Made by a program: the position numbers and the translations under genes. The notes beneath the pieces are model-generated. The model saw only the letters and a list, made by a program, of their open reading frames with translations, was not told the DNA's origin and did not search any database. From NCBI GenBank assembly GCA_019058295.1, contig JAHPZI010000014.1, positions 47,935 through 111,934 on the forward strand: a stretch of DNA of 64,000 nucleotides. Reading direction: 5' to 3'. The number at the start of each line of letters is the position of its first letter. The stretch's first letter is position 1. The DNA is from Promethearchaeota archaeon. GTDB taxonomy: Archaea > Asgardarchaeota > Lokiarchaeia > Sigyniarchaeales > SOKP01. Below are positions 39,849 to 48,428 of this stretch, piece by piece.

Positions 39849-40049
39849 ATGGCTAAAAAGAAAGCAGGAGCTGAGGCCCTTTTTGTTAAGAGCAAAGTTC
39901 GAGAATATATTAAATCGAAAGGATGCAATACGAGTGGAGATGTAATCGATGGAGCTTCTCTTAACGATGCGATAATAGACGTTCTCGATAAAGCAATAGG
40001 CAGGGCTAAAGCTAATGGCAGAAAGACCGTTCAAGAAAAGGATTTATAA
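39849..40049 (+). CDS. Short histone-fold DNA-binding protein
   Basis: 66 aa. After MAKKKAGAEALFVKSKVREYI the helix pattern alpha1, long alpha2 (LNDAIIDVLDKAIGRAKANG) and alpha3 with the diagnostic NGRKTVQEKDL match the histone fold; RKT plus the following Asp is the conserved L2 loop and alpha3 start. The protein is as short as the minimal archaeal/bacterial single-fold histones and stops right after alpha3. It should dimerise and bind DNA. Confidence 0.82.
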   Translation: MAKKKAGAEALFVKSKVREYIKSKGCNTSGDVIDGASLNDAIIDVLDKAIGRAKANGRKTVQEKDL

Positions 40050-40284
40050 TTAATTAATTTAAAAATTTAATTTTTCTTTTTTTTCTAATTCTAATTTTCT
40101 TTTTATTTTTTAATATAAATTAGTAAATTATAGCAGTATTAGAATATAAATTACAGATTAAACAAATAAAAATTAACACACACCTAACCTAATAAAGAAT
40201 AAACTTTCCTTCAAATCGCCTTATCAGATAACCCTTTTTTAGAGAATAGGAAAACTTTATTCTTATTACTCTTTTTTTAATACA

Positions 40285-40848
40285 TTATTCGATTGAATCA
40301 ATGCTATCTTCTTTATCAACAACATAAAATCCAACTGATAATACGCTCTTTAAACCTTGAAGTTGGTCTCTTAAATTTTTTACTCTCTCATAAGGACCTG
40401 ATACTGCGATAATTTCCATACATTTTTCATACTCTAAATGGATATGTAAAGTTGAAAGGATAACATCTTCGTGGTGATGCTGTATATCTGTTGATAAAAG
40501 TGAATCGGTTTGCTGAACATTTGCGTAAATAGGTTTAGAAATATATTTATGAGCGTGTTGATGATCATGATCGTGATGATGTTTAGTATTTATGTCAGAA
40601 GCAAGACCATCAAGGACTTCATCAACCTCTTTGATATGTTCGTGAGCCATAATCATTGTAATGCATCCCGCAACGTTTCCTGATGATTCAGCAATATTTT
40701 CTTCGCTAATCATGAAAGATTTCATAGCCTTTCTAATGCTTTCGGATCTTGCCCATTTTTTTTTTTTTCTTAAAGACTCGAAGGCTTCATATAATTTTTT
40801 TGGAAGAGAAACAGTGAATCGCTTATAATCTTCCTTATCTTCTTCCAT
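40285..40848 (-). CDS. nikR: NikR-type nickel-responsive ribbon-helix-helix regulator
   Basis: 187 aa. Residues ~8-50 form the ribbon-helix-helix (RFTVSLPKKLYEAFE, ARSESIRKAM). The C-terminal ACT-like domain holds the metal-site residues in IQHHHEDVILSTLHIHLEYEKC and the effector loop. Normal NikR is about 140 aa; the extra ~45 residues include a His-rich segment (KHHHDHDHQHAHK) and a preceding helix. Nickel binding would switch DNA binding. It lies beside LarC and LarB genes. Confidence 0.88.
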   Translation of the reverse strand: MEEDKEDYKRFTVSLPKKLYEAFESLRKKKKWARSESIRKAMKSFMISEENIAESSGNVAGCITMIMAHEHIKEVDEVLDGLASDINTKHHHDHDHQHAHKYISKPIYANVQQTDSLLSTDIQHHHEDVILSTLHIHLEYEKCMEIIAVSGPYERVKNLRDQLQGLKSVLSVGFYVVDKEDSIDSIE

Positions 40849-40887
40849 TTAGATTCATTTTTTCCTTTATTAAATTAGAATACAAAT

Positions 40888-41625
40888 TTATGGCTTTCTT
40901 ATAAAAATAGCAATTGGTACACTTGCTTCACGCCACTGCGCGATTTTCCCAGAATACTCAAGATTTAATTTAGATCTCCCATGATCCCCCAGGATTATCA
41001 TTAAAGATTTTCTTCTAAGTTGTTTGTAATTGCTTAAAATCCATTTATCAGTACGTAGGATTAATTTTTGAATCAAATCTTCAGGAGTTCTTTGTTTTAA
41101 CTTTTGTTGTTGTTTGTGAAGATTCTCAAAATCTAAATAATGCATCCATGATAGGGGGTATGTATTAATTGTTTTGGCAGATTCCACCCATGTAGACATA
41201 TCTGTATCTTTAGAGATTGAGAGAGTTCCCCCATCATAACGCTCCAAATCTTTTTTTCTCGCAATAAAGCACGATTTTTTACCGTTATCATTAAGATATC
41301 TTAGTAGATGAAAACCGTTAGGTTCAATTTCAAAACCACCAAACATCAATTGGTGCAAAACGCCTAATGTATAAGGATTTTTTGTACTTAAAAGTAACAT
41401 TACTTCAGAGTTAGTTATCATAAATTGAGGTTTATGGTAAGTAATTTCAAATAAACCAAAGTTATCTATCATGTTAATACTTATTCGTTCAATATCCTGA
41501 TACATATCTAATATTGATTGAACCGGTTCAGAAATCGTATTTAATGGGGGCTTAAGACCTAATAATTGAATTATCGTCGCAGGTAATTGATTCAAATAAC
41601 ATTTTAAAGTTTGAAGTTCTGACAT
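40888..41625 (-). CDS. Alkaline-phosphatase-superfamily-like protein
   Basis: 245 aa. ISINMIDNFGLFEI near residue 50 and IILGDHGRSKL near residue 215 match the two metal-binding ends of the alkaline phosphatase/phosphodiesterase/phosphoglycerate mutase fold. The intervening MHYLDFENLHKQ corresponds to the usual middle segment. At 245 aa it is shorter than normal (over 300) and the nucleophile Ser/Thr is not obvious, so it may be a divergent or inactive member. It is 39 bp upstream of nikR on the same strand. Confidence 0.55.
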   Translation of the reverse strand: MSELQTLKCYLNQLPATIIQLLGLKPPLNTISEPVQSILDMYQDIERISINMIDNFGLFEITYHKPQFMITNSEVMLLLSTKNPYTLGVLHQLMFGGFEIEPNGFHLLRYLNDNGKKSCFIARKKDLERYDGGTLSISKDTDMSTWVESAKTINTYPLSWMHYLDFENLHKQQQKLKQRTPEDLIQKLILRTDKWILSNYKQLRRKSLMIILGDHGRSKLNLEYSGKIAQWREASVPIAIFIRKP

Positions 41626-41785
41626 TTTTTAAATCGAATCTAATAATTAAATGTCTAATTTTATTTTTTCTAATTTCTTATATTTATTATAATCATATCA
41701 ATATAATTATTTTTAGTTATTCTTTATTTGTGTTTTATTGCTCATAAAATTTCTAATGTATTCGTTAAAAAAATCCCATATCAAA

Positions 41786-43078
41786 ATGAAATTATTATAT
41801 ATCGATGCGATTAATTCTGGAATATCGGGTGACATGTTTTTAGCTTCACTTTTAGGTCTTGTTCCAGCTTCAGATCCCATATTAAATGAATTAAAAAGCT
41901 TGAAAGATTACCTTCCAGGTGTGTCCAATTTACATATAGAATTAGTAAATATTAAGCGATCAGGTATTAAATTAAATAAACTTAAAATAGATATTAAAGA
42001 AAATAAGCATCAGCGAACTGCAAACGTTTTAAAAATCTCGTTAAATAAATTTCTGGAAGATAATAATTTTACAAATGAAGCCAAAAATTACGCTAATAAT
42101 GTATTAAATACTTTAATAAATGCAGAAGCAGATATACACGGTGAACTAATTGAAAACTTACATTTGCACGAGTTAAGTTCTGTTGATACATTAATAGATA
42201 TTATTGGTGTTTCAAGAGCATTGGAAACGATAGGTGTTTTCAATAATAATTTTAAAATATTTTGCAGTAAATTACCTTTAGGTGGGGGTACAATTAAAAC
42301 AGCCCATGGAATTTTACCTATACCAGCTCCCGCAACTTTGAAAATTTTAGAAAAATCGAATTTAGTGGTATATAATGGTCCAATTGAGAATGAATTAGTA
42401 ACTCCCACGGGAGCTGCATTATTAGCGAATTTAAACGCGATAAATTTTCAATGTGAAGTGAAACTTAATAAAGTTATATACAGTACGGGGCAAAAAGAAT
42501 TTAATAATTTTTTAAATATCTTGCGTTTATACTATGGAGAGATAGAGGGAGAGGAAGTCCTTATTGAAGCTCACCCTTTAAAAGATTATATCGAACCAAT
42601 AACGGTTTTAGAAACTAATGTTGACGATGTTTCAGGGGAAGTACTCGGAAACTTCATTAAAAAATTTAAAAATGAAGATATATTAGATATACAAATTATT
42701 CCAAGTATTACAAAAAAAAATAGACCGGGTCATAATATAAAGGTATTGTGTCGACCTGAAGATAAATTTAAAATTATTGAAAAAATTTTATACGAGTTAG
42801 GGACTTTAGGAGTAAGATTCAATACGATAAGTCGAGTCTGCGTTGAGAGAAAAATTGAAAATACTGATATTGAAATAAATGGAAAAATCTATGATTTAAG
42901 ATATAAAATCTCTTATTTTGATACTGAAACAGAAAGGAAGATCGTGAATATTAAGCCAGAAAACGAAGATCTTAGAAGAATTGCTGAGGATTCAGGACTT
43001 TCATTAAAAGAAATTCTATTTTTCACTCAAGCAAAAAGTGAGCAGTTCTATTATAAATATAAAAAGAATAACAAGTAA
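41786..43078 (+). CDS. larC: Nickel pincer cofactor biosynthesis protein LarC
   Basis: About 430 aa from ATG 41786; the ATG at 41738 would add 16 unlikely residues. MKLLYIDAINSGISGDMFLASLLGL is the LarC N-terminus; HELSSVDTLIDIIG, LGGGTIKTAHGILPIPAPATL and TPTGAALLA follow, then the C-terminal CTP-using half (TNVDDVSGEVLG). LarC inserts nickel into the pyridinium dithiocarboxylate mononucleotide cofactor of lactate racemase-type enzymes. LarB is encoded 0.8 kb away; LarE and LarA are not in this window. Confidence 0.93.
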   Translation: MKLLYIDAINSGISGDMFLASLLGLVPASDPILNELKSLKDYLPGVSNLHIELVNIKRSGIKLNKLKIDIKENKHQRTANVLKISLNKFLEDNNFTNEAKNYANNVLNTLINAEADIHGELIENLHLHELSSVDTLIDIIGVSRALETIGVFNNNFKIFCSKLPLGGGTIKTAHGILPIPAPATLKILEKSNLVVYNGPIENELVTPTGAALLANLNAINFQCEVKLNKVIYSTGQKEFNNFLNILRLYYGEIEGEEVLIEAHPLKDYIEPITVLETNVDDVSGEVLGNFIKKFKNEDILDIQIIPSITKKNRPGHNIKVLCRPEDKFKIIEKILYELGTLGVRFNTISRVCVERKIENTDIEINGKIYDLRYKISYFDTETERKIVNIKPENEDLRRIAEDSGLSLKEILFFTQAKSEQFYYKYKKNNK

Positions 43079-43117
43079 ATAAAAAATAAAAAAATAATTT
43101 TGGTTGACAATACTAGC

Positions 43118-43636
43118 TTAATACTTATCGATATTGAATTCTTTAAGGTAGTATTCATCCTCAACCATTTGCTTTGAAAAATCACTTAAGCGTTGGAGTT
43201 CTTTTTTAATTTCTTTTACTTTTCGTAGTTTCCCGAGTTCTCGAAATATTTCTTCTGCATCTTCAAAAGCTTTAATACAATTTTCATAATTACCAGAAAC
43301 CTCAAGATCTTCGGCAAGATACAATAATCCTTCAGCAACATCCATTTTTTTCCCTAATTTTCGTTGAATCTTTAAAGATTCTTCATGATACTTTAAACTT
43401 TCAACATATTGCTTAAAGATGGAATGAGTTCTGCCTAAAGATCTTAAAACTATCGCTTCTTCTTCTTTAAGATTTTTTTCTCTACAATAACTTAGAATCT
43501 GGTTTAAGAATTGGAGATAAATCGATTTATCCTTTTGATCAATATAAGAAATAGCTTTCTCATATGATTCTAATGTATTCTTGATATCACCATCTTCAAA
43601 AAAAGTTTTAGATTGTTCAAAAAAATTGTTGCTCAT
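43118..43636 (-). CDS. TPR-repeat protein
   Basis: About 172 aa from ATG 43636 (alternative ATGs at 43648 and 43657). It is helical, with TPR-like repeats (FFEDGDIKNTLESYEKAI, YVESLKYHEESLKIQRKLG, YENCIKAFEDAEEIFRELG) of about 34-40 residues. TPR arrays mediate protein-protein contacts; the partner is not evident. It is between larC and larB, opposite to larC and on the same strand as larB. Confidence 0.75.
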   Translation of the reverse strand: MSNNFFEQSKTFFEDGDIKNTLESYEKAISYIDQKDKSIYLQFLNQILSYCREKNLKEEEAIVLRSLGRTHSIFKQYVESLKYHEESLKIQRKLGKKMDVAEGLLYLAEDLEVSGNYENCIKAFEDAEEIFRELGKLRKVKEIKKELQRLSDFSKQMVEDEYYLKEFNIDKY

Positions 43637-43854
43637 AATTGCGACCATTGGTCTCAACTTGAATATCTTTAATTTTTTTAAATTAGATTTTAATTAAAAA
43701 TTAGTCCAATAATACATATATTCAAACCCATATTTAAAATTAATGATTTGTTTATTTAATCAAAAGTTTATTTGAATATACCCATTTTATTCCCATTTTA
43801 TAAAAAAAGTTCTCTTTTAAATCCCATTCTAAAGCTGTAATTATTATATTAAAA

Positions 43855-44634
43855 CTATTTTACTATTTTATTAGCAATTAGAGCAGCAGAAGCACCAGCT
43901 CCGAAACCATTATCAATATTTACAACTAATAAGCCAGGAGAACAGGATTGTAACATAGTTATAAGTGCTCCTTTACCTTTTTCACCCATTCCATAACCAC
44001 TAGAAATGGGAACGCCTATAACTGGTATATCTACTAATGCAGCAACAACTCCAGGTAAAGTTCCCTCCATTCCGGCACAAACAATAATCACATGAACATT
44101 TTTTTTAATCATTTCGCTGAGGGGCGTAAAAATTCTATGTACACCAGCGATTCCTACATCATAGCTAGTTAAAACTTCACATCCCATTGCTATTGCTGTG
44201 GTTTTTGCCTCCTCAGCAACCAGAATATCTGAACTTCCCGCAGTGATTATCCCGACAATCCCCCCTCTCTTAGGAAAATCGAATGATTTTTCTTTAATAA
44301 CTATAATTTTCCCTAATTCATTTATATCTATTTCATATTTATCCTGATTTCCGAAAGTTTGAACTATAAATTCCCTCTGTTCTTCAATATATCGAGAGAT
44401 TATAGCAAATTTATTTATTTTCAGAAAGCGTTCAATAATATCAATAATAGTTTTAGCGTCTTTATTTTGAGCAAGTATAACTTCGGGGACACCAGTCCTC
44501 GTCTTTCGAAATACATCTAATTTTGCTAAATCTCCTACTTCTTCTATTAATTTAGCTTTTAAAAGTTTCTCAGCTTCTTCGATTGAGCATTCCTTTTCAA
44601 GTAATTTTTTCAAAATTTCCTTAATATTATCCAT
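43855..44634 (-). CDS. larB: Nickel pincer cofactor biosynthesis protein LarB
   Basis: About 259 aa from ATG 44634. The PurE-like C-terminal domain starts with GGIVGIITAGSSDILVAEEA, and contains DVGIAGVHR, VCAGMEGTLPGVVAALVDIPVIGVP and GYGMGEKG. LarB carboxylates nicotinic acid adenine dinucleotide and releases AMP, the first step in making the nickel-pincer nucleotide. Together with LarC and NikR it shows a nickel-enzyme programme. Confidence 0.93.
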   Translation of the reverse strand: MDNIKEILKKLLEKECSIEEAEKLLKAKLIEEVGDLAKLDVFRKTRTGVPEVILAQNKDAKTIIDIIERFLKINKFAIISRYIEEQREFIVQTFGNQDKYEIDINELGKIIVIKEKSFDFPKRGGIVGIITAGSSDILVAEEAKTTAIAMGCEVLTSYDVGIAGVHRIFTPLSEMIKKNVHVIIVCAGMEGTLPGVVAALVDIPVIGVPISSGYGMGEKGKGALITMLQSCSPGLLVVNIDNGFGAGASAALIANKIVK

Positions 44635-44792
44635 AACCAATCTTTTAAAAATAAGATTTTAACATTTAATTATAATTTCTTTCAATTTAACTTAATAGTT
44701 AAATCTTTTATTCTTTTTAAATATAAAAAAAGATAATAAGAATTCAAAATAATCATAAAATATATTCTTAATAAAAACTAGAGTGATGTGTT

Positions 44793-46013
44793 ATGAAGAT
44801 AGATTATACCTCTTATAAAGATGTAGATTTGAAAGGAAAGAAAGTGTTGATGCGGGTTGATATCAATTCTAACATAGATGTAGAAAAGATGCAAATTACC
44901 AAATCACCTCGAATTGAAGTATTAGTACCATTTTTGAAGGATATTTACAATGAGAGTGCTGTAATTATTATGGCTCACCAATCAAGACCAGGTAACGATG
45001 ATTTCACCGATTTAGATATTCATGCTAGAGAAATCGAAAGACAACTTGGTAAACCCGTAAAATTTGTCAAGGATATTTATGGTGAAGTTGCTGTCAATGC
45101 AATAAAGGCTCTTAAACCGGGAGAAGTCTTAGTACTGAATAATATACGTAAATATGAAGCTGAAATGAAGGGATATAAAGATTTTTCCGAAGCAGAGAAT
45201 ACTGATATGATAAAGACGTTGTTTCCCCTAGTGGATTATGTGATAGTGGATGCTTTTGGAGCAGCACATCGAGCACATGCGTCTATCGTTGGTTGGCCTA
45301 AGATGTTAGCTGGCCCAATAACTGATAAGGAATTACACAATTTGAAAAAAATTGTGGAAGCACCTGATAAACCTATGGCTATGCTTATCGGAGGGGCAAA
45401 AGCAATCGATAAATTTAAAGCTATGAAATACAATTTTGACAATGACAAATTAGATTATGCGTTATGCTCAGGATTAACAGCCATCTTAATTTTTGAAGCA
45501 TTAGGTAAAGACATGGGAGAGATTAACCTTAAAATTACGGCGAAAGATCTGGAAGCAAATAAGGATATGATTATTGAAACTTATAATAAATACAAAGACA
45601 AGATAATCTTACCTGAAGATTTAATTATTGATGACAATGGGAAGAGAAAAGCGATTACAATTGATGAAGCTGGAACTGCAAATACAACCACAGGGGACAT
45701 AGGACAAAAAACTGTAGAAGTTTTTAAAGAGATAATGGTAAAATGTAAAACTATAGTAGCAAATGGACCTCCTGGCATATTTGAGAAAGAAGTGTTTAGA
45801 GCTGCTACCATGGATATGGTTGATGCTATGGTGGAAGCGACTAAAAAAGGAGCTTTAACCATAATAGGCGGAGGGGAAATGGGAGCTGCAGCTGCAATGT
45901 CTGGTAAAGATGATCAAGTCTCATTCATATCTACAGCAGGTGGAGCCATGCTTGAAATTCTCTCTGGAAATGACTTGCCCATGATTCGAGCATTAAGAGA
46001 AAAAAAATTATAG
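44793..46013 (+). CDS. pgk: Phosphoglycerate kinase
   Basis: 406 aa. KKVLMRVDINSNID, MAHQSRPG, DYVIVDAFGAAHRAHAS, MLIGGAKAIDKFKAM and the C-terminal GGGEMGAAAA plus STAGGAMLEIL are the PGK signatures. It interconverts 1,3-bisphosphoglycerate plus ADP with 3-phosphoglycerate plus ATP in glycolysis and gluconeogenesis. The SD AGTGAT is 7 nt before the ATG. It stands alone, followed by a structured gap. Confidence 0.96.
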   Translation: MKIDYTSYKDVDLKGKKVLMRVDINSNIDVEKMQITKSPRIEVLVPFLKDIYNESAVIIMAHQSRPGNDDFTDLDIHAREIERQLGKPVKFVKDIYGEVAVNAIKALKPGEVLVLNNIRKYEAEMKGYKDFSEAENTDMIKTLFPLVDYVIVDAFGAAHRAHASIVGWPKMLAGPITDKELHNLKKIVEAPDKPMAMLIGGAKAIDKFKAMKYNFDNDKLDYALCSGLTAILIFEALGKDMGEINLKITAKDLEANKDMIIETYNKYKDKIILPEDLIIDDNGKRKAITIDEAGTANTTTGDIGQKTVEVFKEIMVKCKTIVANGPPGIFEKEVFRAATMDMVDAMVEATKKGALTIIGGGEMGAAAAMSGKDDQVSFISTAGGAMLEILSGNDLPMIRALREKKL

Positions 46014-46055
46014 AAGAATAATTTATTTTTTATTTTTTATTTTTATTTCACCGAT

Positions 46056-46103
46056 ACCTTCGCAAAGGTCAGTCCTCTTACGACTCCATTTTTTCTCGTA
46101 AGA
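46056..46103. other. Tandem hairpins downstream of PGK (possible structured RNA)
   Basis: ACCTT-CGCA-AAGGT (46056-46069) is followed six nt later by TCTTACGA (46076-46083) pairing with TCGTAAGA (46096-46103) across a 12-nt loop. Base composition is higher in GC than the flanks. It could be a small RNA, a guide RNA or a 3'-end structure; the strand is not decided by the sequence. Confidence 0.35.
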
Positions 46104-46230
46104 ATCATTCAATTCGGGACTATTTTTAGTTTTTCTTTTGAAATACTTGCTATTGGATTTGTATTAATTTAATGTCGTATATTTTATTGAGTTTATAAAT
46201 TGAGAAGCCTTGCTTAAAGTTCACACATCC

Positions 46231-46377
46231 TCAACCTCCTCCTCCAGAATCACTAGCGTCTGCGCTATTTTCACCATCACCTTCATAATACTGACTATTT
46301 AAATAAATAACAATTATCGTTATTGAAAAAGTCGTTAGAAGTGCAACTAAGGCAATTATTATAATAGTCTTTTTCAT
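46231..46377 (-). CDS. Possible 48-aa single-pass membrane or secreted peptide
   Basis: 48 codons: MKKTIIIIALVALLTTFSITI, then a short acidic, Ser/Gly tail ending in GGGG. The N-terminus is a clean hydrophobic segment with two Lys in front, as in a signal anchor. Lacking an SD; a TATA-like TTTTTATAAT lies about 30-40 bp upstream. It is supported only by composition and could be chance. Confidence 0.35.
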   Translation of the reverse strand: MKKTIIIIALVALLTTFSITIIVIYLNSQYYEGDGENSADASDSGGGG

Positions 46378-46574
46378 GTTTTTTTTTTTAGTAAGTTCCG
46401 ATTTGGAAATTATAAAAACACCAATCCTTTTTTTTATTTTAATATAAATTGGGAATTTTTACTATATAAAATGTGATAATTTTCTTAGAAATAAAATTAA
46501 ATAAAATTAATATTTAGAGATTAATTTACAAATAGTAAAAGTTATATTTCAAAGGCAACAAGGGCGTGTTTTTG

Positions 46575-46677
46575 GGGCGCGTGTTAAGTTTTCAGATAGA
46601 AGCTTACGTGAAGTCTAGCCCGGTATGACGTCCGCTTGACGTGCGGAAGGTCGCGAGTTCGAGTCTCGCCGCGCCCA
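46575..46677 (+). tRNA. tRNA-Val(GAC) with a ~29-nt intron between positions 9 and 10
   Basis: Acceptor GGGCGCG (46575-46581) pairs with CGCGCCC (46670-46676), discriminator A at 46677. The D arm GTC...GAC starts at 46613, anticodon stem TCCGC/GCGGA encloses loop TTGACGT with anticodon GAC (46638-46640), T arm GCGAG-TTCGAGT-CTCGC. Removing about 46584-46612 gives a standard 74-nt tRNA. The inserted segment folds into its own hairpin (TAAGTTT pairing with GAAGCTTA), as archaeal bulge-helix-bulge introns do. The exact boundary may shift by 1-2 nt. CCA is not encoded. Confidence 0.88.
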
Positions 46678-46722
46678 TTTTAATAATTTTTTATAATCAG
46701 CTAAAAGTTAAAAGTGAAAGAT

Positions 46723-47202
46723 ATGCCTTTAAAAATTCGATGGGTTAAGCGTGAATATTTTGGCATAGCTTTAATGCTCTTTGGATTGTGTGCAATTTTT
46801 CAAGCTTTTTATATTTTTATTGCACAATATTTTCTAAGTATAGGAAATTATATTGTAATTATTATAATCCCAATAGGGGTTATATTCGCATTATTTTACT
46901 GCTCTATAATTATATATGAAAGTTATGCCCAAGTGCAACGAAGTAGGAAAATTAAACGTGGATTTGCTAAAAGGATAATTGAAAAAGTTAGATTTAGAAA
47001 GTTCCTCGAAAGTCCTGTTGTAAGACCACTATTAATTATTTTTGCGATATATAGCGTTTTTTTCTTTCCTTCTTATTTTATTAGTATTATATGGTTTAAC
47101 AATATTTATTCTTTTATTATAGCTGAAGTCATGGGGGCTATTGGATGCATTTTTGCTGCAAATATAATCGAAAGACACTATGCAAAAATTCAAAGATATT
47201 AG
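46723..47202 (+). CDS. Small membrane protein with four TM segments
   Basis: About 159 aa from ATG 46723; a GTG at 46714 is also in frame. Four hydrophobic segments (about 15-37, 44-66, 102-120 and 126-148) separated by a basic loop (QRSRKIKRGFAKRIIEK). No motif I recognise. It starts 45 nt after the tRNA-Val gene, so it may be read from the same promoter region. Confidence 0.65.
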   Translation: MPLKIRWVKREYFGIALMLFGLCAIFQAFYIFIAQYFLSIGNYIVIIIIPIGVIFALFYCSIIIYESYAQVQRSRKIKRGFAKRIIEKVRFRKFLESPVVRPLLIIFAIYSVFFFPSYFISIIWFNNIYSFIIAEVMGAIGCIFAANIIERHYAKIQRY

Positions 47203-47369
47203 ATAGCATTAAGATTTAGAATCTATATATTTCAATTTTAAAATTCTCAAAAAAAGGTTTTATATTTCATTAGATATAAATATAAAAAATATTGTTATTT
47301 TATCAAATTATAATATTTATCTTATAACAATAATTGAATTTCATCATTAAATACTGAATTTGATTAATA

Positions 47370-48218
47370 ATGTCTCATGTTAAAATACGTTGTCCATCAT
47401 GCTCCGCAAATGGAGATATAGAAATCTCAGAAGATTATTTAAAAAATGTTACTAAAGGGCTGCTAGCGATCAATATTCCAGAGGGTACAATATGTGAACA
47501 TACTTTTATCGCTTATGTTGATAGAAATCTTAAAGTAAGGGATTATTTTATTGCTGACTTTAAAATTGAGCTACCAGATCTCGCTCCGCCTGAAGAAATT
47601 GAAGAGAAAAAAATTCCCTCTAAGGATGTAATTAATTTAGATTTAATTAAACTGAATTTATCTGCATTATTGCTTACTTATGTTCTCAAATCAATTTTCT
47701 CTAAGCAAAAAATTGTACTAGTTTCCGATCAAGAATTTTTATATGAACATATTCACAATTTTTTTAATTATATTACTCGAGATTCTTTTAAAGCTGAAAT
47801 TGAAATTATAAATAAACAAGATTACAAAAATAATAAAAAAAAATATCAAGATTGCATGATATTCGAGGGTAATAAAATTCTAAATAATATTGAGAAGATT
47901 ATAGATGATAAAAAACTTAAGGTGGAGAAATATTTTATTCAAAGTTTTTTATCTGAGTATGATTTATCCTATAGCTATATTATGTTAAAAAACGAGATTC
48001 GTAAATCCTATCAATTATCAAAAGCCATTGTAGATTATACTAATGAACAACAAATTGAAAAACTCGATTTAAAGACAATCGTTGATTTTCTAACAGAAAA
48101 ATATAATCTCAAATTACAGAAAACATATTTAAATTTTTTAATTGACATTTTAAAATATTATTTTGAAGTGAATGTTAGTGAAACTTCGGATGTTTCTGGT
48201 TTCCTAAAATTTATTTAA
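47370..48218 (+). CDS. CxxC-module protein, paralogue of the 27.2-kb protein, with a larger C-terminal domain
   Basis: 282 aa. The N-terminal ~75 residues (IRCPSCSANGDIEI, GTICEHTFIAYVDRNLKVRDYF) match the 27151 protein and include CxxC and CEH that could bind zinc. The C-terminal ~200 residues alternate strands and helices (LNLSALLLTYVLKSIF, QKIVLVSDQEFLYEHIHNFF) in a way that recalls DENN/longin-type modules, but I cannot confirm that. No known family. Confidence 0.6.
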   Translation: MSHVKIRCPSCSANGDIEISEDYLKNVTKGLLAINIPEGTICEHTFIAYVDRNLKVRDYFIADFKIELPDLAPPEEIEEKKIPSKDVINLDLIKLNLSALLLTYVLKSIFSKQKIVLVSDQEFLYEHIHNFFNYITRDSFKAEIEIINKQDYKNNKKKYQDCMIFEGNKILNNIEKIIDDKKLKVEKYFIQSFLSEYDLSYSYIMLKNEIRKSYQLSKAIVDYTNEQQIEKLDLKTIVDFLTEKYNLKLQKTYLNFLIDILKYYFEVNVSETSDVSGFLKFI

Positions 48219-48272
48219 CTTAAGTAATTTATCAGATGTGTTAAAAACTTAAGAGAATGAGCAGATAAAGTA

Positions 48273-48373
48273 TGCGCCCTCCGGGAATTGAACCCGGGTC
48301 ACCAGGTTGGCAACTTTGCCTGATATATCTCTAGATATACCATCTGGTATACTTACCACTATACTAAGAGCGC
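48273..48373 (-). tRNA. tRNA-Gly(GCC) with a 29-nt intron between positions 30 and 31
   Basis: On the minus strand: acceptor GCGCTCT (48373-48367) pairs with AGGGCGC (48280-48274), discriminator A at 48273. D arm GTAT...GTAT, anticodon stem CCAGG/CCTGG around loop TTGCCAA with anticodon GCC, T arm CCGGG-TTCAATT-CCCGG. The 5' half of the anticodon stem is interrupted after CCAG by 48343-48315; removal leaves exactly 72 nt. The intron folds into a strong hairpin (GGTATATC-TAGA-GATATATC). CCA is not encoded. Confidence 0.9.
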
Positions 48374-48428
48374 TTTTTAGATATTATAGTGAGTAATACA
48401 AGAAATTAAAATTTGATGTTTATAAGGT

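Larger units (their letters stand above)
46014..46574. other. Intergenic region between PGK and tRNA-Val
   Basis: About 560 bp. It contains two adjacent perfect hairpins (46056-46069 and 46076-46103) in a locally GC-richer stretch, and a minus-strand 48-codon frame (46231-46377) described separately. The rest is AT-rich with no supported feature. Confidence 0.45.
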
